DNA of 40,984 nt, taken from positions 1 through 40,984 of the forward strand of contig DASSKO010000004.1 in NCBI GenBank assembly GCA_035690425.1, written 5' to 3'. The stretch is from DASSKO01 sp035690425. Lineage in GTDB: Bacteria > Actinomycetota > Actinomycetes > Propionibacteriales > Nocardioidaceae. Position numbers and translations under genes: made by a program. Shown in pieces: positions 1 to 8,435 of the stretch (positions are counted from its first letter, which is position 1; each line of letters starts with the position of its first letter). The notes under the pieces are model-generated. The model was given only the letters and a program-made list of their open reading frames with translations. It was not told the origin of the DNA and did no database searches.

Positions 1-1179
1 GGGGTCCGCGAGACCGTCCGGACTGGCCAGCGCATCCACGTGCGGCCGCAGCCGCGGGTCCAGCCAGGGCCCGTCCAGATACGGCGGGTACGCGGTGAGC
101 CGCTCCCGCAGCTCGAAACCCGCCTCGGCGCAATGTTCGGCAAGCGCATCGATCTGCGGCCACGGGCGCTCGGGGTTGACGTGGTCCGGCGTGAGTGGCG
201 AGATGCCGCCCCAGTCGTCGATGCCGGCCCGCAACAGCAGGGCGTACTCGTCGTCGACCAGGTTGGGCGGTGCCTGGATTCGCATGGCCGGCCCCAGCAC
301 CAACCGGGTGACGGCCACGGTCGCCGCGAGGTCGTCGATCTCCGCGTCCGGCATCGCGCACATCGCCGTGTCGGCCTTGGCGCGGAAGTTCTGGATGATG
401 ACTTCCTGGATGCCGCGGTGTTCGCGCGCGATCCGGCGAAGCTCGAACAGCGCATCCGCGCGTTCCTCGGCGTACTCGCCGATGCCGATCAGCAGGCCGG
501 TGGTGAACGCGACGTTGGACCGCCCGGCGTCGTCGAGCACCCGCAGGCGCACCGCCGGCTCCTTGTCGGGTGAGCCGAAGTGGGCGTTGCCGGGCTCGGC
601 CCACAGCCGGTGCGACGTAGTCTCCAGCATCATGCCCATCGACGGCGCGACTGGCTTGAGCCGCTGCAGCTCGGTCCAGCTCAGAACTCCTGGGTTGAGG
701 TGTGGCAGCAGGCCAGTCTCCTCCAGGACGGCGATCGCGGAGGCGCGCACGTACTCCAGCGTGGAGTCGTAGCCGCGCTCGGCGAGCCAGTCGCGGGCGG
801 CGTCCCACCGATCCTCCGGCCGGTCGCCGAGGGTGAAGAGCGCCTCCTTGCAACCCTGCGCCGCGCCGTCGCGGGCGATAGCGAGCACCTCGTCGCGTTC
901 CAGGTACGGCGCGTCGACCCGGCCGGGCACGGTGGCGAAGGTGCAGTAGTGGCAGCGATCGCGACACAGTCGGGTCAGCGGGATGAAGACCTTGCGCGAG
1001 TACGTGACGACACCCGGTCGGCCGGCGGCGGCCAGGCCGGCATCGCGTACCCGTGAGGCGCTGTCGAGCAGTGCGTCCAACGCGTCACCTCGTGCGCCGA
1101 GCAGCGTCACCAGCTCGTCGTGGTTGAGCGCCGCACCGTCACGGGCCCGACGGAGGGCGCGCCGCATGCCGTTGCTCAT
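1..1179 (-). CDS. fbiC: FO synthase FbiC, CofG-type radical SAM half (partial, runs off left edge)
   Basis: Makes part of the deazaflavin chromophore FO, the precursor of coenzyme F420, from a pyrimidinedione and tyrosine. Reading leftwards from ATG at 1179, the protein has the radical SAM cluster motif CRDRCHYC (Cys72, Cys76, Cys79), preceded by VVTYSRKVFIPLTRLC, a hallmark of CofG. All 393 codons to the window edge are open. The visible part ends around WLDPRLRPHVDALASPDGL, the region where the CofG half of actinobacterial FbiC joins the CofH half, so a two-domain FbiC of about 850 residues is expected, but only the first half is visible; a separate CofG cannot be excluded. The start lies 1 base after the stop of the small zinc-ribbon gene, suggesting one transcript. 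Confidence 0.93.
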   Translation of the reverse strand, partial: MSNGMRRALRRARDGAALNHDELVTLLGARGDALDALLDSASRVRDAGLAAAGRPGVVTYSRKVFIPLTRLCRDRCHYCTFATVPGRVDAPYLERDEVLAIARDGAAQGCKEALFTLGDRPEDRWDAARDWLAERGYDSTLEYVRASAIAVLEETGLLPHLNPGVLSWTELQRLKPVAPSMGMMLETTSHRLWAEPGNAHFGSPDKEPAVRLRVLDDAGRSNVAFTTGLLIGIGEYAEERADALFELRRIAREHRGIQEVIIQNFRAKADTAMCAMPDAEIDDLAATVAVTRLVLGPAMRIQAPPNLVDDEYALLLRAGIDDWGGISPLTPDHVNPERPWPQIDALAEHCAEAGFELRERLTAYPPYLDGPWLDPRLRPHVDALASPDGLADP

Positions 1180-1180
1180 G

Positions 1181-1375
1181 CTAGGCCGAGGTCTTGGCCG
1201 GGCAGTCCGGGTTCGGACACTTGTCGAAGAACCACTCGCGGGCGCGGGCGCCTTGGTCCCACTCCTCCTTCGGAGGTGCGCTGAGCATCTCGGCGGGTGC
1301 GATCTCCAGCTCGTTGCCGCAGTACGGGCAGTGGGTCGGGATCTCTTCGACGTCACCAGACGCAGGCTCACTCAT
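1181..1375 (-). CDS. Small zinc-ribbon protein of unknown function
   Basis: A 64-residue protein with two Cys pairs, CPYC near residue 16 and CPNPDC near residue 53, spaced as expected for one zinc ribbon. No other domain, signal peptide or membrane segment is visible. The acidic N-terminus (MSEPASGDVEEIP) and the charged stretch PPKEEWDQGARAREWFFDKC are typical of small actinobacterial cytoplasmic proteins. Its stop codon is 1 base before the FbiC start, so the two genes are probably co-transcribed. A role linked to F420 synthesis is only a guess from position. I do not recognise a named family. Confidence 0.8.
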   Translation of the reverse strand: MSEPASGDVEEIPTHCPYCGNELEIAPAEMLSAPPKEEWDQGARAREWFFDKCPNPDCPAKTSA

Positions 1376-1511
1376 CCGGGCACGCTACCCCGCACCGGGC
1401 GGTCCGGCCATCGCAGGCCGCCGCCTGCTACATCCTGCGCCATTCGGCCGCCGAAGAAGTAGTACCTCAACAGCCCGGGGGCACGGTCGGGGTCGTGGTG
1501 GCGAACACGTG

Positions 1512-2078
1512 TCATAGCTCGCGGACGACGCGCGTGGGGGCCCCGACCGCGACCACGCCGGCCGGCAGGTCCCGCACGACCACCGAGCCGGCTCCCACGA
1601 CGGTGCTCGCGCCGATGGTGACGCCGGGGCAGACGATCACGCCGCCGCCGAGCCAGACGTTGTCCTCGATGGCGATCGGCTCCGCTGCCTCCCACTTCTC
1701 CCGCCGCAGGCCGGGATCCAGTGGATGGGTCGCGGTGAGGAGTTGCACGTTGGGCCCGATCTGCACGTCGTCACCGATGGTCACGGTAGCGACGTCGAGG
1801 CTGATCAGCCCCCAGTTGGCGAAGCTGCGGGCGCCGAAGAACGTCTGGAATCCGTAGTCGCACTGCAACGGCGGCCGGATCTCGCTGCCCTTGCCGTACG
1901 CGCCGAGCAGCTCCGTCAACAACTCCCGTCGCCGCTCATGATCGGTGGGGTCCATCGTGTTGAACCGATGCGTGAGCCGGTGCGCCCGCGCCGAGTCCCG
2001 CTCGATGTCGGGGTCGTCGGCGATGTACAACTCCCCGGCGAGCATCCGCTCGCGCATACTCTTCGCACTGCCAGCCAT
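1512..2078 (-). CDS. Maltose O-acetyltransferase-like hexapeptide acetyltransferase
   Basis: Probable acetyl-CoA dependent O-acetyltransferase of the Maa/LacA/NodL group, 188 residues, the normal length. The N-terminal maltose acetyltransferase motif RERMLAGELYIADDPDI is followed by a left-handed beta-helix with hexapeptide repeats (VTIGDDVQIGPNVQ, AIEDNVWLGGGVIVCPGVTIGASTVVGAGSVV). The family's catalytic His is in ATHPLDPGLR. The acceptor sugar cannot be told from sequence. The frame stays open upstream, but homologues start near the RERMLAGELY motif, so ATG at 2078 was chosen; no strong ribosome binding site is seen. Divergent from the TRIC-type gene across 174 bases. Confidence 0.9.
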   Translation of the reverse strand: MAGSAKSMRERMLAGELYIADDPDIERDSARAHRLTHRFNTMDPTDHERRRELLTELLGAYGKGSEIRPPLQCDYGFQTFFGARSFANWGLISLDVATVTIGDDVQIGPNVQLLTATHPLDPGLRREKWEAAEPIAIEDNVWLGGGVIVCPGVTIGASTVVGAGSVVVRDLPAGVVAVGAPTRVVREL

Positions 2079-2238
2079 GTCTGCGATTGTGCACGCCCAT
2101 GCACCCGAACAGGCCGGTCTGGTCCTGTACGACGGTGTCAACGATCCAGGCCCGCCCACATGTCGTGGCACGCGTACATCACTCGCGGGGTCCAGGCTCG
2201 TAGCCGGGGCTACCTCGCGACATTCGTCGGCGGTGCCC

Positions 2239-2244
2239 TAGGTT
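2239..2244 (+). promoter_or_regulatory. Candidate -10 box of a leaderless transcript
   Basis: TAGGTT fits the actinobacterial TAnnnT pattern and lies 8 bases before the GTG start at 2253, which has no Shine-Dalgarno sequence. This is the spacing expected if transcription begins at the start codon. Inferred from pattern only. Confidence 0.4.
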
Positions 2245-2252
2245 GGACTACT

Positions 2253-2900
2253 GTGTCTGGCGGCTTCGACGCGACGCTCATCCTCTGGCTCAACCTGCTC
2301 GGCACCTTCGTGTTCGGCCTGAGCGGCGGGCTCGCCGCCGTCCGCGCACGGCTGGACTTGTTCGGCGTCGTCGTGCTGGCGGCGGTGGTAGGGCTGGCGG
2401 GTGGTATCACCCGTGACCTGCTGATCGGTGTGCCGCCAGAGACGTTTCGGGACTCGCGTTACCTAGTAGCCGTCGGCGCCGCCGGACTGGCGTCGTACTT
2501 CGCCCGGCCGGTGCTCGACCGGATACACCGCGGGGTGCAGGTCTTCGACGCGGTCGGGTTGTCGGTCTTCTGCGTCACGGGCGCCAGCAAGGCCGTCGAT
2601 AGCGGTCTGGGCCCGGCACAGGCGGTCATCCTCGGCGCGATCACCGGCATCGGAGGCGGCATGCTCCGCGACGTGCTGCTGCGCCAGGTGCCGACCGTGC
2701 TGCGACATGAGCTGTATGCCATCCCTGCGCTGCTGGGAGCCGGCGTGGTGGTAGCCGCGAGCGCTGCCGACAGCGCCAATGGTGGGTGGACGGTCGCAGG
2801 CGCGCTGGTGTGCTTCCTGACCAGACTGGTCGGCCTGCGACTCGGCATCAACATTCCGGTGGCGCCCAGCGAGCGTCGCGACAAGGGTTCACCGGACTGA
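2253..2900 (+). CDS. TRIC/YicG-family (UPF0126) membrane protein
   Basis: Integral membrane protein of 215 residues with about seven hydrophobic helices. Two repeated halves carry the family's glycine-rich motif: VVGLAGGITRDLLIG near residue 47 and ITGIGGGMLRDVLLR near residue 132. The R-D-LL pairs and the internal symmetry are diagnostic of the trimeric intracellular cation channel family, whose bacterial members conduct monovalent cations. The long upstream open frame is non-coding in character; GTG at 2253 is chosen because hydrophobic sequence begins directly after it and a TAGGTT -10 box lies 8 bases upstream. Its physiological ion and role are unknown. Confidence 0.88.
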   Translation: MSGGFDATLILWLNLLGTFVFGLSGGLAAVRARLDLFGVVVLAAVVGLAGGITRDLLIGVPPETFRDSRYLVAVGAAGLASYFARPVLDRIHRGVQVFDAVGLSVFCVTGASKAVDSGLGPAQAVILGAITGIGGGMLRDVLLRQVPTVLRHELYAIPALLGAGVVVAASAADSANGGWTVAGALVCFLTRLVGLRLGINIPVAPSERRDKGSPD

Positions 2901-2983
2901 CGTCCCAGCTTAGTCAGTCGGCAGCCGAGTGGAGCGGGCCGAGTCAGGTTCCGCGGAGCCGGGTCCGCCAAATCGGGCGTGAG

Positions 2984-4246
2984 TCAGCGGGCGAGCCAGG
3001 CCAGTGCAGCAACCACGAGAGCCCGGGTTCCGGAATCGAGGGTGGGCTGCAGCACGGGAGCGAACTCCGGCGAGTGGTTGACGGGGATGTCATGGTCGAC
3101 GCGACCGGCCGCCTCGGCCCGGTGGTACGCCTCGGGGTCGATGCCGCCAAGCCCCCAGTAGGTGTAGGGCACGCCGAGGGTGGTGGGAACGTCGCTGAAG
3201 TCCTCGCTGGCAGTCTGTTGGCCCATGGTCCCGGCTTGGTCGCCGAAGACGTCGTCGAAGGCGGCCGCGACCCGATCGGTCACCAAGGCATCGTTGCTGG
3301 TCAGCGGGTAGCGGTCGAACAGCTCGAACTCCGGTGCTTGGGGGCAGTTCGAGGCCTGGCACTCGGCGGTGACGATGCGGTGTACCGCGTCCAGGACGTG
3401 GCTTCGGGTCTGCTCACTGTAGGTACGGACGTTGAGCTGCAGCACAGCCGTGTCGGGGATGACGTTGCTCTTCGTGCCCGCCTGGATGCTGCCCACCGTC
3501 AGCACCGCGGTCTCGCCCGGTGGGGTCTCGCGGGAGACCACGGTTTGCAGTCGCACCACGACCATCGCTGCCAGCACCACAGGATCGACGGTGGCCTGGG
3601 GCATCGAGCCGTGGCCGCCGCGCCCGTACACCGTGATCCGCATGCTGTCGGCGGCCGACAGAGCCGGCCCTGAGCGGGTGCCGAGGCGGCCGGCTGGGGC
3701 GGCCAGCACGTGCTGGGCCAGGGCCACGTCTGGTGTCGGGATCAGGTCGGCGAGACCGTCGTCGACCATGCCCTTGGCGCCGTCGGCGGTCTCCTCGGCC
3801 GGTTGGAACAGCGCGATCACGGTTCCGCCCCACTGCCCGGTGGCGTCGGCCAGCAGCGTCGCGGCTCCCAGCAGGCAGGTCACGTGCATATCGTGCCCAC
3901 AGGCATGGGCGACCGGTACCTCGGTGCCGGTGGCGTCGGTGGCTGTGGCGGTGCTGGCATACGCCAGGCCGGACAGCTCGCGCACCGGCAGGGCGTCCAT
4001 GTCCGCGCGCAGCAGCACCACCGGACCATCGCCGTTCCGGAGAATGCCCACCACCCCGGTGCCACCGACACCCCGGTGCACCTCGAACCCAGCCCGCTCG
4101 AGTCGGTCACCGGCCTTCTCGGCGGTTCGTCGCTCCTGATGCGACAACTCGGGGTGCTGGTGCAGGTCCCGGTAACAGCCCTCCTGCCAATTCTGTACGG
4201 CGCTGAGACCGGCCAGCACAGAGGAGGCGGACGAGACGATCGTCAT
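2984..4246 (-). CDS. M20D-family amidohydrolase
   Basis: Metal-dependent amidohydrolase of the HipO/AbgB/IAA-amino acid hydrolase type, 420 residues. Visible motifs in order: DLHQHPELSHQE near residue 30, LLRADMDALPV, HACGHDMHVTCLLGAA (metal-binding His and Cys), FQPAEETADGAKGM (catalytic Glu), the lid-domain segment YGRGGHGSMPQATVDPV, and the C-terminal NHSPEF carrying the last metal ligand. It likely releases an N-acyl group from an amino acid, but the substrate cannot be assigned. The frame is open further upstream; ATG at 4246 is preferred because AGGAGGA lies 4 bases before it. Divergent from the DinB-like gene; convergent with the TRIC gene. Confidence 0.93.
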   Translation of the reverse strand: MTIVSSASSVLAGLSAVQNWQEGCYRDLHQHPELSHQERRTAEKAGDRLERAGFEVHRGVGGTGVVGILRNGDGPVVLLRADMDALPVRELSGLAYASTATATDATGTEVPVAHACGHDMHVTCLLGAATLLADATGQWGGTVIALFQPAEETADGAKGMVDDGLADLIPTPDVALAQHVLAAPAGRLGTRSGPALSAADSMRITVYGRGGHGSMPQATVDPVVLAAMVVVRLQTVVSRETPPGETAVLTVGSIQAGTKSNVIPDTAVLQLNVRTYSEQTRSHVLDAVHRIVTAECQASNCPQAPEFELFDRYPLTSNDALVTDRVAAAFDDVFGDQAGTMGQQTASEDFSDVPTTLGVPYTYWGLGGIDPEAYHRAEAAGRVDHDIPVNHSPEFAPVLQPTLDSGTRALVVAALAWLAR

Positions 4247-4413
4247 GCTGTCCTCCTGAGACGGGACTACCAGCACAGGCGTACCCGCATGGCTACAGCG
4301 CAAGCGTTCCAGCGTGAGCAGCAGTGCTCGCGAGAGCGTGCCGGTGTCGTCCTTCAACGCAGCGCCTTCGCAGGCATCGTCCATCTTCGGAAGGATCTCG
4401 TCCAGACCCGTCC

Positions 4414-4419
4414 TATCCT
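4414..4419 (+). promoter_or_regulatory. Candidate -10 box of a leaderless transcript
   Basis: TATCCT followed by exactly 7 bases and then ATG at 4427. The spacing puts the transcription start at the A of the start codon. Pattern-based inference. Confidence 0.5.
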
Positions 4420-4426
4420 CCTCGGC

Positions 4427-4969
4427 ATGAGCGAGCCAACCGACCTAACCCCTCGCCCCTTCTCCGCCGCCCCCGACGAGGTCGAGGCCCTCCTGGGGGC
4501 GTTGCACCGAAACCGGCGCACCTTTGCCTGGAAGACCGGCGGACTGGACGCCGACGCGATGCGGCGCACCCTCGGGCCGTCCACGGTGACCCTCGGAGGA
4601 CTGGTCAAGCACCTGGCACTGGTCGAGGACCACTACTTCACCCACCAGTTGCACGGGCGCGACTACCCGGCCGTGTGGGCTCCGATGGCGGAGAACGACG
4701 AGTGGGACTGGACCTCGGCCGCCGACGACTCCGCCGAGGATCTGCGAACGCTGTGGTTCGAGGCCGTCGCGCGCTCGGAGGCCGCGGTCGACGAGGCGCT
4801 CGCGGACGGTGGCCTCGACCGCCCACTGGCGATCTCGGACTGGTCCGAGACGCCCAACCTGCGCCGAGTGGTCGTCGACCTGATCGAGGAGTACGCCCGT
4901 CACACCGGCCATGCCGACCTGATCCGTGAGTCGATCGACGGGTTGGTGGGCGAGGACTCGCCGCAGTAG
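4427..4969 (+). CDS. DinB-family / DUF664 protein
   Basis: A 180-residue protein of the DinB-like four-helix bundle superfamily, of which actinobacterial members include mycothiol-dependent enzymes and many uncharacterised metalloproteins. Visible features are VTLGGLVKHLALVEDHYF near residue 50, with the first metal-ligand His, and the C-terminal VDLIEEYARHTGHADLIRESIDG carrying the paired His ligands of a three-His site. The ATG at 4427 directly follows a leaderless-type -10 box. No enzyme partner is next to it, so the reaction is unknown. Family call is firm, function open. Confidence 0.88.
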   Translation: MSEPTDLTPRPFSAAPDEVEALLGALHRNRRTFAWKTGGLDADAMRRTLGPSTVTLGGLVKHLALVEDHYFTHQLHGRDYPAVWAPMAENDEWDWTSAADDSAEDLRTLWFEAVARSEAAVDEALADGGLDRPLAISDWSETPNLRRVVVDLIEEYARHTGHADLIRESIDGLVGEDSPQ

Positions 4970-5116
4970 GCGGCGGCGCTGTCGCCACCAGTGAGCGCTC
5001 GCGGTTCCGTCGCGGGCCCTCCCGTGGAAGTGCGACGACCTCGGATGTGTGGCGACGCACTACGGGAGGCCGGCCTCGGGCTGACGTTTCACCTTCAACC
5101 GAGCCACCGGTTGCCG

Positions 5117-8032
5117 ATGGGAATGGGCATGCGTCTCACCCGCCGCCGTGTCGTCCCGGCCGTACTCGTGTCTCTGCTGTTCCCGTTGGCTCCGGCGCCG
5201 GCTGTGGCCGCCGTATCGGCGTCCGCGACCTGCGCAGAGGCTGGTTTCACGGTGGAGGCTCTGCACGGACCGCGGTTCTACGTCGACCTCGACAACACTC
5301 CGCCGCTGCGGGGCGCCTACGCCGGATACCGGGTGTCCGACGCCTCCGGCGCGCCCCGAGATGACCTCTGGGTTGCACTGACCGACTTCGCCGGCGACTC
5401 GGTGGCCCTCGGGCAGGGACAGCCGACGAGCCAGCAGATCGCCACGTTGTCCGCCGGCGGTTCGGCCTCGAGGTTCTTCTACCTCACCGCCTCCCACGAG
5501 AGTACGTCGGCACAGACGCACCAGGTCGGGATCTGGCGGGGCCGGCCGGAGTTGCCTGGCTCGACGATGCTGTGCGCCACCGGCGGTGGGTTCGGCGGGG
5601 TCGACGGGACCATCAAGGCGGCCGCCAACAAGCTGAACACCGTGACGGTGTCGACCGCCGAGCCGCTTCTCGGCGCGGCCTTCGAGGTCACGGTCACCGG
5701 CGAGACCGGCACGATCGGCGCCGGCACCGCCGAGGACCCGCAGTCGTTCTGGATGAGCCCCGCGGCCGTGGGTGACTGGCCCGCGTCGGCGTACCGGCTG
5801 GAGAGCACCAGCCTCAGCTTCAACGACGGCAGTTCCTACCAGGACACCCTGCGGGTCGCAGACCTCACCTCGCAGTCGAAGACCTACACCGCCGTCTACC
5901 GCTTCCGGTCGGTCGGCTTCACCACCCAGCGCACCCAGGTGCTGCCGGTGCAGCAGATCGCCTCGGGCACCCAGATCAAGCACACCGACCTCGGCTCGGT
6001 CGCCAGCCTGCCCGCCATCGAGCCGGCGGCGAACGACCTGCAGATCGACGCCACCGTGACGCCGGAGAAGCTGCCTAGCAGCGGCGGACAGGCCGACATG
6101 GTCGTGGACGTGACCGGCTCCTCCGGAAGCATCCTGGACGGGTTCGAGTACGCCGTCTCCGGCGGCACCAGTGTGGTTCCCGGCTCCGCCCAATGGAATG
6201 ACCGGCCGGCCGACGACCCCGTGCTCGCTGACGGCACCCTGTACTTCCAGGGCCCCTTCGAGCTCACCGAGGCTGGGGGGCGCCTGGAGTTCAGCGTGGA
6301 CGTGCCCGGGACGTCCGGCAGGCACGGCGGTTCGTTCGTCGGCAGGGTCGGTGACGCGCAGATCGACACCACGCTGGACATGACCGACGACGCGCCCGCA
6401 CGGATGGCGGTCGACGTCAACACGGCGCCCACGGCGGCCAACGACGATGTCGCTGTCATGGCCGGCGGGTCCGTGACCGTGCAGGTGCTCGCCAACGACG
6501 CCGACCCCGACGCCGACCCACTGACGGTCACCGGCGTCGGGACACCCGCCTCCGGAAGCGTCGTCGTCGACGGCACCCGGATCAGCTACACCCCCGCCGA
6601 GCCGGCGGCCGGGGAAGACTCGTTCAGCTACACGGTCAGCGACGGTCGTGGCGGCACGGCAACCGCAACCGTCCACCTCACCATGTTTTCGTTTCCGCCG
6701 GTGATCTACCCACCGGTGATCTACCCACCCGTGGTCGAGCCACCCGTGGTCGAGCCACCCGTGGTCGAGCCACCCGTGGTCGAGCCACCCGTGGTCGAGC
6801 CACCAGCCCCGGAAGCCCGGGACGACCGGGTCACGACCACGCGCGCCGCGGGCGCGGTGACCGTGCCGGTGACCGCTAACGACACCGGGACGGAGCTCGT
6901 GGTCGACTCGGCCACCGCACGCCACGGGAAGGTCACGGTCACCGCTGAGGGCGTGCGCTACGCGCCTGCCGAGAACTTCACCGGCGTCGACGAGGTGACC
7001 TACGTGGTCAGCGACGCCGGCGGACGCACGGCGACCGCGACCCTCACGGTGGTGGTGCGCAACAAGAGGCCGACGCTCCCGGAGCTCAGCCGACGGATCG
7101 CCTCCGCTGGCGGATCTGTCGGTGTCGCCCTGGACCCGCACGACGCGGACGGTGACCGACTCCGTGTCGACGTAGGCACGGTGACCGGTACCCGTGGCGC
7201 CGCTCGTGGCGTGCACGTCACGCCTCGCGCGGCGCGGCGCCTGCTCGTGGAGGTGGACCGGTCCTTCAGCGGACGCGTCTCGGTGCCGGTGACCGTGCGA
7301 GATGGGCACGGCGGCGTGCGCAGCCGCGAACTGTCGCTGCTCGTGCGTCCCCGTTCCCCGCGCGGGCTGCACGCCAAGGTGCTCCGCAACCCCGCGGCGC
7401 ACCGGGCGCTGCACCACCCGCGGTTCCGCAACGGCCATCCGGTGTCGCGGGTGCTGTCGCACCGGGTCGACTCGGTCGCCGTGTGGCGGCGCTCGCCGAC
7501 CGCGTCGGTGCGGAGATACGACGTGTTCGTCAACGGCGAGCTGGCGTGCCACCGGTGGGAACAGGCCGGTCGCAGGCAATCGTGCAAGGTGCGTTCGCAC
7601 ACGCTGCGACACGGCGACCGCGTCAACGTGGTGGCGATCGGCCCGGGCGGCGTGCGGTCCGTGCGCGAGGTCGTGCCGGTGCCGCGGCGCCGCACCGGGC
7701 ACCTGCTGGCGGTCGTGTACTTCCCGGTCAGCAAGTTCTTCCTCGACCAGTACGCGGTCGCGACCCTTCGCAGGGTCGCCACGCAGGCCGACCGCGCCGG
7801 GTACGACGTCGTGCGGATGGCCGGTCACACCGACTCCGACGGCGGCCGCGCCTTCAACCGGAGACTCTCCCAGCACCGGGCACATGAGGTCCGCCGGTAT
7901 CTGCTGCGGCACTCCGACGCGCTGTCCGTGCCGGTCGTCTCCGGCCACGGCGAGAGTCGGCCGGCCCGGCCCAACACCACGCGACGCGGCAAGGCAGCGA
8001 ACCGGCGAGTGGAGATCTACGCGCATCGCTGA
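5117..8032 (+). CDS. Large secreted protein with cadherin-like repeats and C-terminal OmpA domain
   Basis: A 971-residue exported protein. The N-terminus MRLTRRRVVPAVLVSLLF plus a hydrophobic stretch ending APAVAA reads as a Sec signal peptide. Residues about 30-430 form a beta-rich region I do not recognise. About 434-520 is a bacterial cadherin/Ig-like domain (TAANDDVAVMAGGSVTVQVL, DPDADPLTV, SFSYTVSDGRGGTAT). Residues 527-561 are seven PPV-type pentapeptides forming a Pro-rich spacer, then a second domain of the same type, a degenerate third, and from about 862 an OmpA-like domain (AGHTDSDGGRAFNRRLSQHRA, VSGHGESRP, RVEIYAHR) that in homologues binds peptidoglycan. A cell-wall-anchored surface protein is the best guess. 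ATGs at 5123 and 5129 are alternative starts; no good ribosome binding site distinguishes them. Confidence 0.88.
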   Translation: MGMGMRLTRRRVVPAVLVSLLFPLAPAPAVAAVSASATCAEAGFTVEALHGPRFYVDLDNTPPLRGAYAGYRVSDASGAPRDDLWVALTDFAGDSVALGQGQPTSQQIATLSAGGSASRFFYLTASHESTSAQTHQVGIWRGRPELPGSTMLCATGGGFGGVDGTIKAAANKLNTVTVSTAEPLLGAAFEVTVTGETGTIGAGTAEDPQSFWMSPAAVGDWPASAYRLESTSLSFNDGSSYQDTLRVADLTSQSKTYTAVYRFRSVGFTTQRTQVLPVQQIASGTQIKHTDLGSVASLPAIEPAANDLQIDATVTPEKLPSSGGQADMVVDVTGSSGSILDGFEYAVSGGTSVVPGSAQWNDRPADDPVLADGTLYFQGPFELTEAGGRLEFSVDVPGTSGRHGGSFVGRVGDAQIDTTLDMTDDAPARMAVDVNTAPTAANDDVAVMAGGSVTVQVLANDADPDADPLTVTGVGTPASGSVVVDGTRISYTPAEPAAGEDSFSYTVSDGRGGTATATVHLTMFSFPPVIYPPVIYPPVVEPPVVEPPVVEPPVVEPPVVEPPAPEARDDRVTTTRAAGAVTVPVTANDTGTELVVDSATARHGKVTVTAEGVRYAPAENFTGVDEVTYVVSDAGGRTATATLTVVVRNKRPTLPELSRRIASAGGSVGVALDPHDADGDRLRVDVGTVTGTRGAARGVHVTPRAARRLLVEVDRSFSGRVSVPVTVRDGHGGVRSRELSLLVRPRSPRGLHAKVLRNPAAHRALHHPRFRNGHPVSRVLSHRVDSVAVWRRSPTASVRRYDVFVNGELACHRWEQAGRRQSCKVRSHTLRHGDRVNVVAIGPGGVRSVREVVPVPRRRTGHLLAVVYFPVSKFFLDQYAVATLRRVATQADRAGYDVVRMAGHTDSDGGRAFNRRLSQHRAHEVRRYLLRHSDALSVPVVSGHGESRPARPNTTRRGKAANRRVEIYAHR
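6695..6799 (+). repeat. 15-base tandem repeat coding PPV(I/V)(Y/E) pentapeptides
   Basis: Seven in-frame copies of a 15-base unit: two encode PPVIY and five encode PPVVE, followed by a diverged PPAPE. The five PPVVE copies are essentially identical at the base level, so copy number may vary by slippage. It forms a stiff Pro-rich linker between two cadherin-like domains. Confidence 0.95.
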
Positions 8033-8062
8033 GTCGCGAAAGATCAGGCTCGGCCCGGCCGA

Positions 8063-8395
8063 CTACTTCTCCGGAAGCGACCGGGCGTAGGCGATGCCAC
8101 GGCTCACCCACTGGCGCAGTTCGTCGTCGGTCTCGACCGCGGCGGCCTCGATGTGGAGCCAGCCGTCCATCTCGCGGCCGCGCATCCGAAACCGGCTGGC
8201 GTTTGGCTCACCGACCAGGACCGTGGTTTTAGCCGGGTCGACTCGCAGCAGTAGGCCGCCTTGACTACTGGCACTGACCGCCAGGTGTCCGCCGACCAGG
8301 AACGCGAGGCCGCCGAACATCTGCTTCTCCGTCAGGTCGGGCTCGCCCTGGACCACGTCGCGGACTCGCTCGGCGAGGTCCTCGTCGTACGCCAT
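8063..8395 (-). CDS. TfoX/Sxy N-terminal domain protein
   Basis: A 110-residue single-domain protein matching the TfoX N-terminal domain: MAYDEDLAERVRDVV, then the family motif EKQMFGGLAFLVGGHLAVSAS near residue 23, a basic-acidic beta segment GLLLRVDP, and a C-terminal helix with WVSRGIAYARSLP. In gamma-proteobacteria TfoX regulates competence through a larger protein; stand-alone N-terminal domains in actinobacteria have no proven role. Convergent with the OmpA-domain gene, 30 bases apart, and divergent from the HD gene. Confidence 0.9.
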   Translation of the reverse strand: MAYDEDLAERVRDVVQGEPDLTEKQMFGGLAFLVGGHLAVSASSQGGLLLRVDPAKTTVLVGEPNASRFRMRGREMDGWLHIEAAAVETDDELRQWVSRGIAYARSLPEK

Positions 8396-8423
8396 GGCGT
8401 CAAGTATGCGGCCCGCTTGGCCC

Positions 8424-8429
8424 TACTCT
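8424..8429 (+). promoter_or_regulatory. Candidate -10 box of a leaderless transcript
   Basis: TACTCT lies 6 bases before the GTG at 8436 with no Shine-Dalgarno in between. This supports the internal GTG as the start of the HD-domain gene rather than the upstream in-frame ATGs at 8394 or 8406. Pattern-based inference. Confidence 0.45.
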
Positions 8430-8435
8430 GCTGAT

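Noticed and set aside
4247..4384. N-terminal extension of the M20D amidohydrolase
   Set aside because: An AGGAGGA ribosome site precedes ATG 4246, and the extension has no family similarity.
6695..6799. Possible CRISPR-like array
   Set aside because: Direct in-frame 15-base repeats with no spacers inside a coding region.
5060..8026. Uninterrupted 988-codon frame on the minus strand opposite the OmpA-domain gene
   Set aside because: It mirrors the GC-biased codons of the plus-strand gene; its translation is low-complexity His/Arg/Gly-rich with no domain, while the plus strand has a signal peptide and clear domains.
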